Assembly (NCBI GenBank): GCA_002168075.1
Contig: NHCE01000002.1
Location: 1-64,000 of the forward strand
Direction: 5' to 3'
Origin: Rhizobiales bacterium TMED25
Lineage (GTDB): Bacteria; Pseudomonadota; Alphaproteobacteria; Rhizobiales; TMED25
Length of the DNA: 64,000 nt
The translations under genes and the position numbers were made by a program. Below the pieces are notes generated by a model, which had not been told where the DNA came from, did not search any database, and saw only the letters and a program-made list of their open reading frames with translations. Shown one piece after another: positions 57,344 through 64,000 of this stretch; the stretch's first letter is position 1, and each line of letters starts with the position of its first letter.

Positions 57344-58522
57344 TTAAGCCACCATAATTTCTTTTATAATATCTGAGGCATAGCACCTAAAATGCTCATC
57401 GAGAGATAAAATATTATATAAATTTGATACATCCATATTTTTAAGTGTTTTGGCATATAAAAGAGATTTTTTTATTATATTATTTATATCAGAAAATGAT
57501 ATTTTTTTTAAAATAAAATTCTGAACAGCAACTTCACTAACTGCATTATAAGCAATCAAAGCCTGTGTTCCAATATTTAAAGCATCCCTTGCCATTTCTA
57601 AAGCAGGAAACCTTGTATTATCTGGTTTTGAAAATGTTAACCTTCCAATCTCTGATAAATCTATGTTAATAAACTCCCTTGCATTTTCATCTGCCCCAAA
57701 CAATGCATTTGCAATTGGTATGCGCATATCTGGAATAGCAAGCAAGGCATTTGTGGTCCCATCATTGAGAGATACCATTCCATGTATAATAGACTCTGGA
57801 TGGACGATGACGGATATTTTACTATGATCAATCCCAAATAGATAAGATGCCTCTATTACTTCAAGACCTTTATTAATCATAGTAGCCGAGTCTATTGTAA
57901 TTTTTTTCCCCATATTCCAGGTGGGGTGTTTTAGTGCATCCTCAACAGTAACATTCTTTAATTGCTCAGGTGCGGTATTCAAAAATGGCCCCCCTGAAGC
58001 TGTTAGAATTATTTTTTTTAGATTATTTTGTTCAGTTTTTTTTAATAAATTGAATATTGCATTGTGTTCTGAGTCTACCGGAATAATTTCTGTTTTAGTA
58101 TTAATATTCTTATTAAATAACAAGTGACCACATGTGACTATTGATTCTTTGTTTGCTATCGCAAGCTTTTCAGAATTATTTAAAGCTGTAAAAGTTGGCT
58201 CTATTCCCGCTGAGCCTGATATGGCAGATAGAACGATATCTGTTGTTTTTGAGATTACATCAATGATATCCTCATGACCACTTTTGACCTTAACACCTGT
58301 TCCAAATAAATTAGATTTTAATTCTGTATATTTTTCTTTATTAGAAATTACTACATATTTAGGTCGGAATGATAGAGATTGCTCGGTTAATAAATTAATA
58401 TTTTCACCTGCAATTAATGCGTGAATTGATAGATCATCGCATATTGATGGAATAGCGAGTGCATTTCTTCCAATAGATCCAGTGGAACCAAGAATTGATA
58501 GTTCTTTCTTATAATTCTTCAT
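57344..58522 (-). CDS. dxr: 1-deoxy-D-xylulose 5-phosphate reductoisomerase
   Basis: 392-residue second enzyme of the MEP isoprenoid route. NADPH motif LGSTGSIG at 11-18, IANKESIV, and the metal and substrate sites in PVDSEHNAIFNLL, TASGGPF, GKKITIDSATMINKGLEVIEASYLF and HPESIIHGMV are complete. It lies five bases after cdsA. With uppS nearby it supplies precursors for undecaprenyl phosphate. Confidence 0.97.
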   Translation of the reverse strand: MKNYKKELSILGSTGSIGRNALAIPSICDDLSIHALIAGENINLLTEQSLSFRPKYVVISNKEKYTELKSNLFGTGVKVKSGHEDIIDVISKTTDIVLSAISGSAGIEPTFTALNNSEKLAIANKESIVTCGHLLFNKNINTKTEIIPVDSEHNAIFNLLKKTEQNNLKKIILTASGGPFLNTAPEQLKNVTVEDALKHPTWNMGKKITIDSATMINKGLEVIEASYLFGIDHSKISVIVHPESIIHGMVSLNDGTTNALLAIPDMRIPIANALFGADENAREFINIDLSEIGRLTFSKPDNTRFPALEMARDALNIGTQALIAYNAVSEVAVQNFILKKISFSDINNIIKKSLLYAKTLKNMDVSNLYNILSLDEHFRCYASDIIKEIMVA

Positions 58523-58527
58523 CGTAT

Positions 58528-59367
58528 TTATTTTTCAAATTCAATTAATTGGATTCCATCTAAGCCACTTATATGGAATATAAAAATTAAAACCATTAAC
58601 ACTACTGAACTTCCAATTATACTATCGAGGCGATCGATTACTCCACCATGCCCTGGCAAGATATTACTTGAATTCTTTACTCCAAAATTTCTTTTTATAA
58701 AGGAAGCCCCTAAATCACCAAAAATGGCTCCGACTGACATAAGGATAATTATTAGAAATGCAAGATGTATCTGAAGTTTTAAATTAGCTAAAATCATAAT
58801 AGGTAAGATTATCACATTGGGCATAAACAATGCAAAAAAAGTACCTTCAAGTGTTTTATTTGGTGATATGTATGGAAATATTTTCTTTTTTCCAAAAAAC
58901 TGACCACCAAAATAACCAGAAACGTCTGAGATGACTGCGATAGTAATAAGAAGAAAAGTTAAAACTAAACCATTCGAGAAGTTAGACTCATCTCTAATTG
59001 CAAGTAATATCAGAAATGGCAAATAGGAAGTAATGAAATTAAAAGAAAGCCAGGCATTATTAGATTTAAATTTATTTATTAAAAAAATTATTATTGAAAA
59101 CAAAAAACATAAATAAAGACAGATTTGATAAGAAAAATATTTAAGTAAAATCAAGGAAATTACAAGAAATAATACATATAATATAATTGAATTTTGCTTA
59201 TTATCATATTTTGTTATTAGTGATAGTTCGTAAAAAATAAGAGTAGATAAGAATATTAAAAAAAATTGGTATATATACCCACCAATAAGTATTGGAACTA
59301 TAAATAGAGGTATAATTAACAATGAGGTAAATAACCGTTGCTTTAAATTTTTAACGTCTTGTATCAT
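58528..59367 (-). CDS. cdsA: Phosphatidate cytidylyltransferase
   Basis: 279-residue membrane enzyme making CDP-diacylglycerol, with about eight hydrophobic segments. The C-terminal signature reads SVGAIFGDLGASFIKRNFGVKN followed by LPGHGGVIDRLDS, the standard CDS motif with its metal-binding Asp. It sits 20 bases after uppS and just before dxr. Confidence 0.95.
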   Translation of the reverse strand: MIQDVKNLKQRLFTSLLIIPLFIVPILIGGYIYQFFLIFLSTLIFYELSLITKYDNKQNSIILYVLFLVISLILLKYFSYQICLYLCFLFSIIIFLINKFKSNNAWLSFNFITSYLPFLILLAIRDESNFSNGLVLTFLLITIAVISDVSGYFGGQFFGKKKIFPYISPNKTLEGTFFALFMPNVIILPIMILANLKLQIHLAFLIIILMSVGAIFGDLGASFIKRNFGVKNSSNILPGHGGVIDRLDSIIGSSVVLMVLIFIFHISGLDGIQLIEFEK

Positions 59368-59387
59368 GATAAAAAAACAAAATTATA

Positions 59388-60101
59388 TTACACACTAGAA
59401 CCAAACCTTCTCTCCCTCGAATGATACTGATCAAGTGCATCTTTTAGAAGGGCATCATTAAAATCAGGCCACAAGGTCTCATAGAAAACAAATTCAGAAT
59501 ATGCACACTGCCATAGTAGGAAATTACTTAGACGTTTTTCTCCACCAGTTCTAATTATTAGATCTGGATCTGGTATTAATGCTGTATCAAGATAATCACT
59601 TACAAGCAACTCTGTAAGTTGATTGCTTTTTATTTTTTGATTTTCTATGTCACACAATATTTTATCTATAGCTCTTTTTAAATCATTCCGACCGCTGTAA
59701 TTAAAAGCCGCCAACAATAGAAGCCCTGAATTATTTTTTGTTTCTTCTTGTACCTTGTTTATAATATTTTTTTGCTGGGATCCTAAGTCTTCAACATCTC
59801 CAATAACTTTAATCTTGATATTATGCTTATTTATATCTTTTAAATATTCTCCAGAGAAAGTTTTCATTAATATCATTAACTGAGAAACCTCAGTTAGGGG
59901 TCTGTTCCAATTTTCCTTACTGAAACTAAACAAAGTGAGGAATTTTACTTTTAAGTCTGAAGCTGCTTTAGCAACAGATACAAGAGTTTTAATTCCGGCC
60001 TCGTGGCCCTTTACAGCATCAAGATCTTTTTGTTTAGCCCATCTCCTATTACCATCCATAATTATGGCTACATGGTTCGGTGGATTATTTATATTAGTCA
60101 T
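59388..60101 (-). CDS. uppS: Undecaprenyl diphosphate synthase
   Basis: 237-residue cis-prenyltransferase making the carrier lipid for cell-wall and LPS synthesis. HVAIIMDGNRRWAK with the catalytic Asp is at residues 8-21, then FSFSKENWNRP, and the C-terminal DLIIRTGGEKRLSNFLLWQCAYSEF. It follows frr by 28 bases. Confidence 0.97.
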   Translation of the reverse strand: MTNINNPPNHVAIIMDGNRRWAKQKDLDAVKGHEAGIKTLVSVAKAASDLKVKFLTLFSFSKENWNRPLTEVSQLMILMKTFSGEYLKDINKHNIKIKVIGDVEDLGSQQKNIINKVQEETKNNSGLLLLAAFNYSGRNDLKRAIDKILCDIENQKIKSNQLTELLVSDYLDTALIPDPDLIIRTGGEKRLSNFLLWQCAYSEFVFYETLWPDFNDALLKDALDQYHSRERRFGSSV

Positions 60102-60129
60102 GGAAGATAAATTAATTAATTCAAAATAT

Positions 60130-60693
60130 TTATACGCTCAATATTTCACCAGTCTTTTTTTGCAATGTTTCATCAATAATTTTAATAGTTGCATCTGTTA
60201 GCTTCTGAATGTCATTGCTATATATTTTTTGATCATCCTGACTTATATCGTTATTTTTCTCCAGTTTTTTTAGAGTATCCATTCCATCTCTTCTTACATT
60301 TCTTACTGCTATTCTAGCATTTTCTGAATATTTACTGGCGACTTTACATAGTTCTTCACGTCTCTCAGTGTTTAACTCTGGAATGGGAATACGAATTAGT
60401 TGACCATCTAAAGATGGATTAAGACCGAGGTCTGACTCCCTAATTGACTTATCTACAATATCAACTTGAGATTTATCCCATACCTGTATAGCAATAGTTC
60501 TTGCATCTGGCACACTGACTGTTCCTAGTTGGTTTAGCGGCATTTTTGAACCATAAACATCAACTGATATTGGATCTAATAATGAAGCAGATGCTCTTCC
60601 CGTTCTAAGTCCAGAAAACTCATTTTTTAATGCGGATACCGCCCCATCCATTCTCTTAGAGAGATCTCTTATATTAAATATATTTTCCATCAT
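60130..60693 (-). CDS. frr: Ribosome-recycling factor
   Basis: 187-residue RRF, which with EF-G splits the post-termination ribosome. Long helices hold [21 protein letters not shown] and [24 protein letters not shown], the family core. Two adjacent ATG codons at 60693 and 60690 are both possible starts. It follows pyrH by five bases in the standard rpsB-tsf-pyrH-frr order. Confidence 0.97.
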   Translation of the reverse strand: MMENIFNIRDLSKRMDGAVSALKNEFSGLRTGRASASLLDPISVDVYGSKMPLNQLGTVSVPDARTIAIQVWDKSQVDIVDKSIRESDLGLNPSLDGQLIRIPIPELNTERREELCKVASKYSENARIAVRNVRRDGMDTLKKLEKNNDISQDDQKIYSNDIQKLTDATIKIIDETLQKKTGEILSV

Positions 60694-60698
60694 AAACC

Positions 60699-61409
60699 CT
60701 ATTTATTTGATATGATAGTGCAGTCACCACTGCCTAATAAAACATTCTTCAACTGATTTTTTTTCTTTATTGAAAATACTATAATAGGCAAACCACTATC
60801 TTGCGCCAATGTTATGGATGACATATCCATGATATTAAGCTTATTTTCTATGATATAATTATAATGCAACTTTGTAAATTTCTTAATATTATCATTGTAC
60901 TCAGGATCTTTGTCATAGACTCCATCAACTTTTGTTCCTTTTAATATAACATCACAACCTAATTCAAGTGCTCTTAAAACGCTTGTTGTATCAGTTGTAA
61001 AGTAAGGGTTACCAGTCCCTCCGACCAAAATCAGTGTAGATCCAGTATTTATTTCATTTATTGCCGATTCATGATTGAACTTATCTACAATACCTGGGAT
61101 TGAAATTGCTGAAAAAATTTTTGATTTAACATTTACATTTTTAAGTGCGTTTTTGAGATAGATACCATTAATTACAGTAGATAACATTCCCATGTTATCA
61201 GCATCATTTTTATTTAAATTATACTCACTATAATTAATTCCACGGATAATATTTCCACCACCAATGACAATAGAGAGTTTGATTTTTTCTTCGAGAACAG
61301 CTTTTATATCATGAGTTAATTGGTTTATAATATCAGCATCAAAGGTTTTACTACTATCACCTGATAATATTTCTCCTGAAATTTTCAAAAGTGCATTTCT
61401 ATATAGCAT
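60699..61409 (-). CDS. pyrH: Uridylate kinase
   Basis: 236-residue UMP kinase of the amino-acid-kinase fold. The ATP and UMP sites are in [17 protein letters not shown]-like [28 protein letters not shown] and [13 protein letters not shown]. It lies 36 bases after tsf. Confidence 0.97.
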   Translation of the reverse strand: MLYRNALLKISGEILSGDSSKTFDADIINQLTHDIKAVLEEKIKLSIVIGGGNIIRGINYSEYNLNKNDADNMGMLSTVINGIYLKNALKNVNVKSKIFSAISIPGIVDKFNHESAINEINTGSTLILVGGTGNPYFTTDTTSVLRALELGCDVILKGTKVDGVYDKDPEYNDNIKKFTKLHYNYIIENKLNIMDMSSITLAQDSGLPIIVFSIKKKNQLKNVLLGSGDCTIISNK

Positions 61410-61445
61410 TTTTCAATTTTATCTCAGTTAAAAGATCCCTATATC

Positions 61446-62363
61446 TTATTTTTTATTAACAACGGCGGCAACTTCACTTGCAAAATCTTCATCTTTCTTT
61501 TCAATTCCCTCACCTAACTCCATTCTTATGAATTTTGTGACCTTGATTGGGGAATTCAGTTCTTTTGATTTATTCTCTAAAAGCTGAGATATCTTTGTTT
61601 CATTATCTATTACAAAGACTTGTGAGAGCAAAGCATTTTCTTCCGTGAATTTTCGGATTCTACCCTCTACCATCTTTTCTATTATGTTTTCAGGTTTTTT
61701 GGCTTCCCGTGCCTGATCAATTGCAATTTGCTTCTCTTTTTCAATCACTTCTTCACTTATTTCATCCGATGATATTGCTATAGGATTTGAAGCCGCTATA
61801 TGCATACAAATGTTCTTACCCAGTTCTGATACATTATCCATATTTAGGGATGTCTCTATTGCAAGTAAAACTCCAATTTTACCAAGTGAATCTGCAACTG
61901 AATTGTGGGTATATGAAAAAATTAAGCCATCTTTTGTAGAGATATTTTGAATTCTTCTTAATCTTATATTCTCCCCAATTGTAGCTATTTTCTCATTAAT
62001 TTCCTCTTCAACTGTTCTACCTGTATCATGGTATGGAAGTTTTAAAATATTTTCTTCATTAATCGATATTTCTAACAATCCTTTCAATAGACTCTGAAAT
62101 TCTTCATTTCTAGCTACAAAATCTGTCTCTGAATTTAACTCGATGATAGTTGCCTTATTATTATTAACAAAAGACCCAACTAAACCTTCCGAAGCAACTC
62201 TTTCTGATTTCTTTGCGGCTTTTGTTATACCTTTTGTTCTCAGCCAATCAATAGATTGGTCAATGTCACCCTTATTTTCTATTAATGCTGACTTACAGTC
62301 CATCATACCTGCACCGCTTTTTTCTCTCAACTCTTTAACAAGACTTGCTGTTATTTGTGTCAT
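61446..62363 (-). CDS. tsf: Translation elongation factor Ts
   Basis: 305-residue guanine-nucleotide exchange factor for EF-Tu. The N-terminal UBA-like domain reads LVKELREKSGAGMMDCKSAL, and the exchange motif is ELNSETDFVARNEEF with the TDFV residues that contact EF-Tu. A coiled-coil and the C-terminal dimerisation region are complete. It is 50 bases after rpsB. Confidence 0.97.
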   Translation of the reverse strand: MTQITASLVKELREKSGAGMMDCKSALIENKGDIDQSIDWLRTKGITKAAKKSERVASEGLVGSFVNNNKATIIELNSETDFVARNEEFQSLLKGLLEISINEENILKLPYHDTGRTVEEEINEKIATIGENIRLRRIQNISTKDGLIFSYTHNSVADSLGKIGVLLAIETSLNMDNVSELGKNICMHIAASNPIAISSDEISEEVIEKEKQIAIDQAREAKKPENIIEKMVEGRIRKFTEENALLSQVFVIDNETKISQLLENKSKELNSPIKVTKFIRMELGEGIEKKDEDFASEVAAVVNKK

Positions 62364-62413
62364 TTAATAACCTCTTAATTTATTTATTCAAAACCAATCT
62401 CAGTAAAATTTAT

Positions 62414-63367
62414 CTATTCATTATTTTCTGATATATCACTGTTATTTTCGACTATCTTTTTCTTACTAATAACTCTTTTCTTTTTCTCCACAACGAGATC
62501 TTTACCATCGGGAGATGTAGTTATAGAAGCTTCTGATTGTTTTGATGATGATGGGTCTTCTTCTTGATGAACAGGCATCTCTTTAGGCGCCTCTTGTTGG
62601 TTATCTTCTAGTATCTTACTATCTTTTGTAGATATTGGATCAGAACTTTCCCCGATATCTTTACTATTTTTTGATAATGACTCTTCAATACCATCTAGAA
62701 TCGAGCGCTCAACAAGTGAGCAATACATTTCTATCGCACGCGATGCATCGTCATTTCCTGGGATTGGATAGTTAATATTATCAGGTGTTGAATTAGTATC
62801 CAGTATCGCAACGACAGGTATACCAAGTTTGTTGGCTTCAAGAATTGCTATTGCCTCTTTGTTTGTGTCTATTACAAAAAGTATATCAGGCAAGCCTCCC
62901 ATGTCTTTAATACCACCGATTGCTCTTTCGAGTTTATTATACTCTCTCGTAAGCTTAAGTATCTCTTTTTTTGTTAAAGCATTGATTTTTTCGTCATTGA
63001 GTAGCTCTTCTAACTCTTTGAAACGACTAATTGAATTTGAAACTGTTTTCCAATTAGTAAGAATACCTGCCATCCAAGTATAATTAATATAGTATTGAGC
63101 AGATCGTTTGGCAGCATTTGCTATGTGTTCAGATGCCTGCCTTTTAGTTCCAACAAATAAAATTCTACCTCCAGATGAAGCTACATTTCTTATTGCAACT
63201 AAAGCTTGGTGAAGAAGTGGTACGGTCTGAGAGAGATCTATGATATGGATACCGTTTCTTTTTCCGTATATAAATGGTTCCATCTTGGGATTCCAGCGTT
63301 CCTTTTTGTGACCAAAGTGAACACCAGATTCTAGTAATTCTCTCATTGTAAAGATTGGTAGTGACAT
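62414..63367 (-). CDS. rpsB: 30S ribosomal protein S2 with long C-terminal tail
   Basis: 317 residues from ATG at 63367, which has an AGGAGA ribosome site at the right distance. The conserved S2 core ([24 protein letters not shown] to [13 protein letters not shown]) ends near residue 228. About 90 further residues form a low-complexity tail, first Ser/Asp/Glu-rich and then Lys-rich ([10 protein letters not shown]). A start at 63397 would add ten residues lying inside a conserved-looking RNA structure and is not chosen. The gene has its own promoter and a structured leader upstream. Confidence 0.96.
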   Translation of the reverse strand: MSLPIFTMRELLESGVHFGHKKERWNPKMEPFIYGKRNGIHIIDLSQTVPLLHQALVAIRNVASSGGRILFVGTKRQASEHIANAAKRSAQYYINYTWMAGILTNWKTVSNSISRFKELEELLNDEKINALTKKEILKLTREYNKLERAIGGIKDMGGLPDILFVIDTNKEAIAILEANKLGIPVVAILDTNSTPDNINYPIPGNDDASRAIEMYCSLVERSILDGIEESLSKNSKDIGESSDPISTKDSKILEDNQQEAPKEMPVHQEEDPSSSKQSEASITTSPDGKDLVVEKKKRVISKKKIVENNSDISENNE

Positions 63368-63373
63368 TGTTTT

Positions 63374-63430
63374 TCTCCTGACTCGGTTATTCTCCATAAG
63401 GCTCTCTTAAGCACCGACTCATGCCTTATG
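63374..63430 (-). promoter_or_regulatory. Structured rpsB leader: candidate pseudoknot at the ribosome site
   Basis: On the minus strand CATAAGGC (63430-63423) pairs perfectly with GCCTTATG (63402-63395). The 20-base loop contains TGAGTCGGT (63421-63413), which can pair in eight of nine positions with ACCGAGTCA (63387-63379), the segment directly 5' of and touching the ribosome site AGGAGA (63379-63374). Together this is an H-type pseudoknot abutting the Shine-Dalgarno. S2 binding its own leader is known in E. coli; this element may do the same, which is inference. Confidence 0.6.
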
Positions 63431-63449
63431 TATGTAATTGATTAATTGT

Positions 63450-63478
63450 CTTATATGATGTTATCAGATAAATATCAA
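63450..63478 (-). promoter_or_regulatory. Sigma70-type promoter of rpsB-tsf
   Basis: On the minus strand, TTGATA (63478-63473) is followed after exactly 17 bases by TATAAG (63455-63450). Transcription would begin near 63443, giving a leader of about 75 bases that holds the pseudoknot described at 63374-63430. The -35 hexamer and spacing are identical to those of the gltA promoter. Confidence 0.65.
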
Positions 63479-63495
63479 GATATTTCGTTTAAAGA

Positions 63496-64000
63496 TTAGG
63501 GTTGTTTATTGAAAAGCTCTACACCGGGTAAACTTTGAAGATAAGTTTTCAATTCACTATCGAAATTAAAGCTATCACCAATCCCTAATTTAATATCCTT
63601 TTTCAAATTAGTATCATAAAATATAAGATTTACAATATCAGTTCCTCGTCCAGATTTGAGCCTCTTTGCTATATCATCTAGAATGTCTATATTTGCTAGT
63701 TTTATTGTATATTCATCTGAATACTCATTTTTTATTAAATTCACTTCTGGCTTATCAACTTCAAAGGGTTCGTCTGTTGATTGGCTTGATATTTCATGGC
63801 TTCCATTCATTAAAAATTTTTCATTAATATTAGCCTGAATAACCTCCGTCACTCGTAATCTTACAGCATCAGCTTGTATATCTGCATCTACTTTTATTAT
63901 GATGACGTTACCCGTAAATATTAAGTCGTTATATTTATCAATCATATCCGAAAAGAACATTGTTTCGAATTCTTGACTGATATCCGATAATTTAATAAAC
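63496..64000 (-). CDS. dnaE: DNA polymerase III alpha subunit, C-terminal end only
   Basis: The frame is open from the right edge to a stop at 63496 (about 167 residues), so the 5' part is outside the window. KLSDISQEFETMFFSD, the later GNVIIIKVDADIQADAVRLRV and the final LKSGRGTDIVNLIF region match the OB-fold and C-terminal domain of alphaproteobacterial DnaE1, and dnaE is commonly upstream of rpsB in this class. An internal ATG at 63960 is not the start. Identification rests on a short piece and on gene order. Confidence 0.78.
   Translation of the reverse strand, partial: FIKLSDISQEFETMFFSDMIDKYNDLIFTGNVIIIKVDADIQADAVRLRVTEVIQANINEKFLMNGSHEISSQSTDEPFEVDKPEVNLIKNEYSDEYTIKLANIDILDDIAKRLKSGRGTDIVNLIFYDTNLKKDIKLGIGDSFNFDSELKTYLQSLPGVELFNKQP

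Noticed and set aside
63368..63397. Longer rpsB start adding ten residues
   Set aside because: It lacks a ribosome site, would overlap the leader stem, and ATG at 63367 has AGGAGA at the correct distance and the family N-terminus.
1..64000. CRISPR arrays, insertion sequences, phage genes, toxin-antitoxin or defence systems
   Set aside because: No regularly spaced repeats, transposase, recombinase or defence-type domains were seen on either strand.

Overview
The window looks like a piece of chromosome from an AT-rich, streamlined, free-living alphaproteobacterium. G+C is roughly one third by eye. The assignment rests on gene order (tpiA/secG/pyrG beside a ppiD-trpEGDC-moaC-moeA-lexA-gltX-gltA run, followed by lpxB-lpxI-lpxA-fabZ-lpxD-bamA-rseP-dxr-cdsA-uppS-frr-pyrH-tsf-rpsB-dnaE), on LpxI and TrmFO, and on a GAAC-N7-GAAC LexA box in front of lexA. 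Low G+C, tiny intergenic gaps and overlapping convergent genes suggest a marine oligotroph lineage, but genus or clade cannot be set from the sequence alone. There are no mobile elements, CRISPR arrays, rRNA genes or toxin/defence genes, and no gene-free stretch exceeds 300 bases.

Bases 1-16.6 kb are an accessory metabolic region: two Gfo/Idh/MocA dehydrogenases (one cut by the left edge), an ACMSD-like amidohydrolase with a cupin, a seven-gene minus-strand run (CocE/NonD hydrolase, MaoC hydratase, CaiB/BaiF CoA-transferase, acyl-CoA dehydrogenase, flavin reductase-like protein, Gfo/Idh, nitroreductase), a plus-strand pair of GMC oxidoreductase and molybdopterin hydroxylase large subunit followed by a 52-residue membrane protein, then two tandem EamA transporters, a DUF2141 protein and a VOC protein. 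Together these could hydrolyse, CoA-activate, desaturate, hydrate and oxidise a small organic acid or ester, but the substrate is unknown, no regulator is present and no thiolase is seen. A tRNA-Lys(UUU) gene separates this region from the core, with its 3' end facing the accessory side.

Bases 16.9-38.4 kb hold housekeeping genes: queuosine synthesis (queA, tgt), a cyclophilin, coaD, gyrA, ssb divergent from uvrA, a lipoprotein with a possible Cys-His-Asp triad, trmFO, the secDF-yajC accessory translocon, a DUF815 ATPase, an NlpD-like lipoprotein, surE, serS, pyrG, secG and tpiA.

Bases 38.5-49.5 kb are a plus-strand run: ppiD, trpEGDC, moaC, moeA, SOS-controlled lexA, gltX and gltA. Bases 49.5-64 kb are a minus-strand block of envelope and translation genes: lipid A synthesis, BamA, RseP, isoprenoid and phospholipid synthesis, ribosome recycling, UMP kinase, EF-Ts, S2 and the 3' end of dnaE. 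Most notable are a candidate pseudoknot in the rpsB leader that abuts its Shine-Dalgarno, a Tgt that has lost three of four zinc ligands, a uvrA gene whose only plausible start is AUA (or another non-AUG codon), and the systematic near-zero spacing at all six convergent gene junctions.
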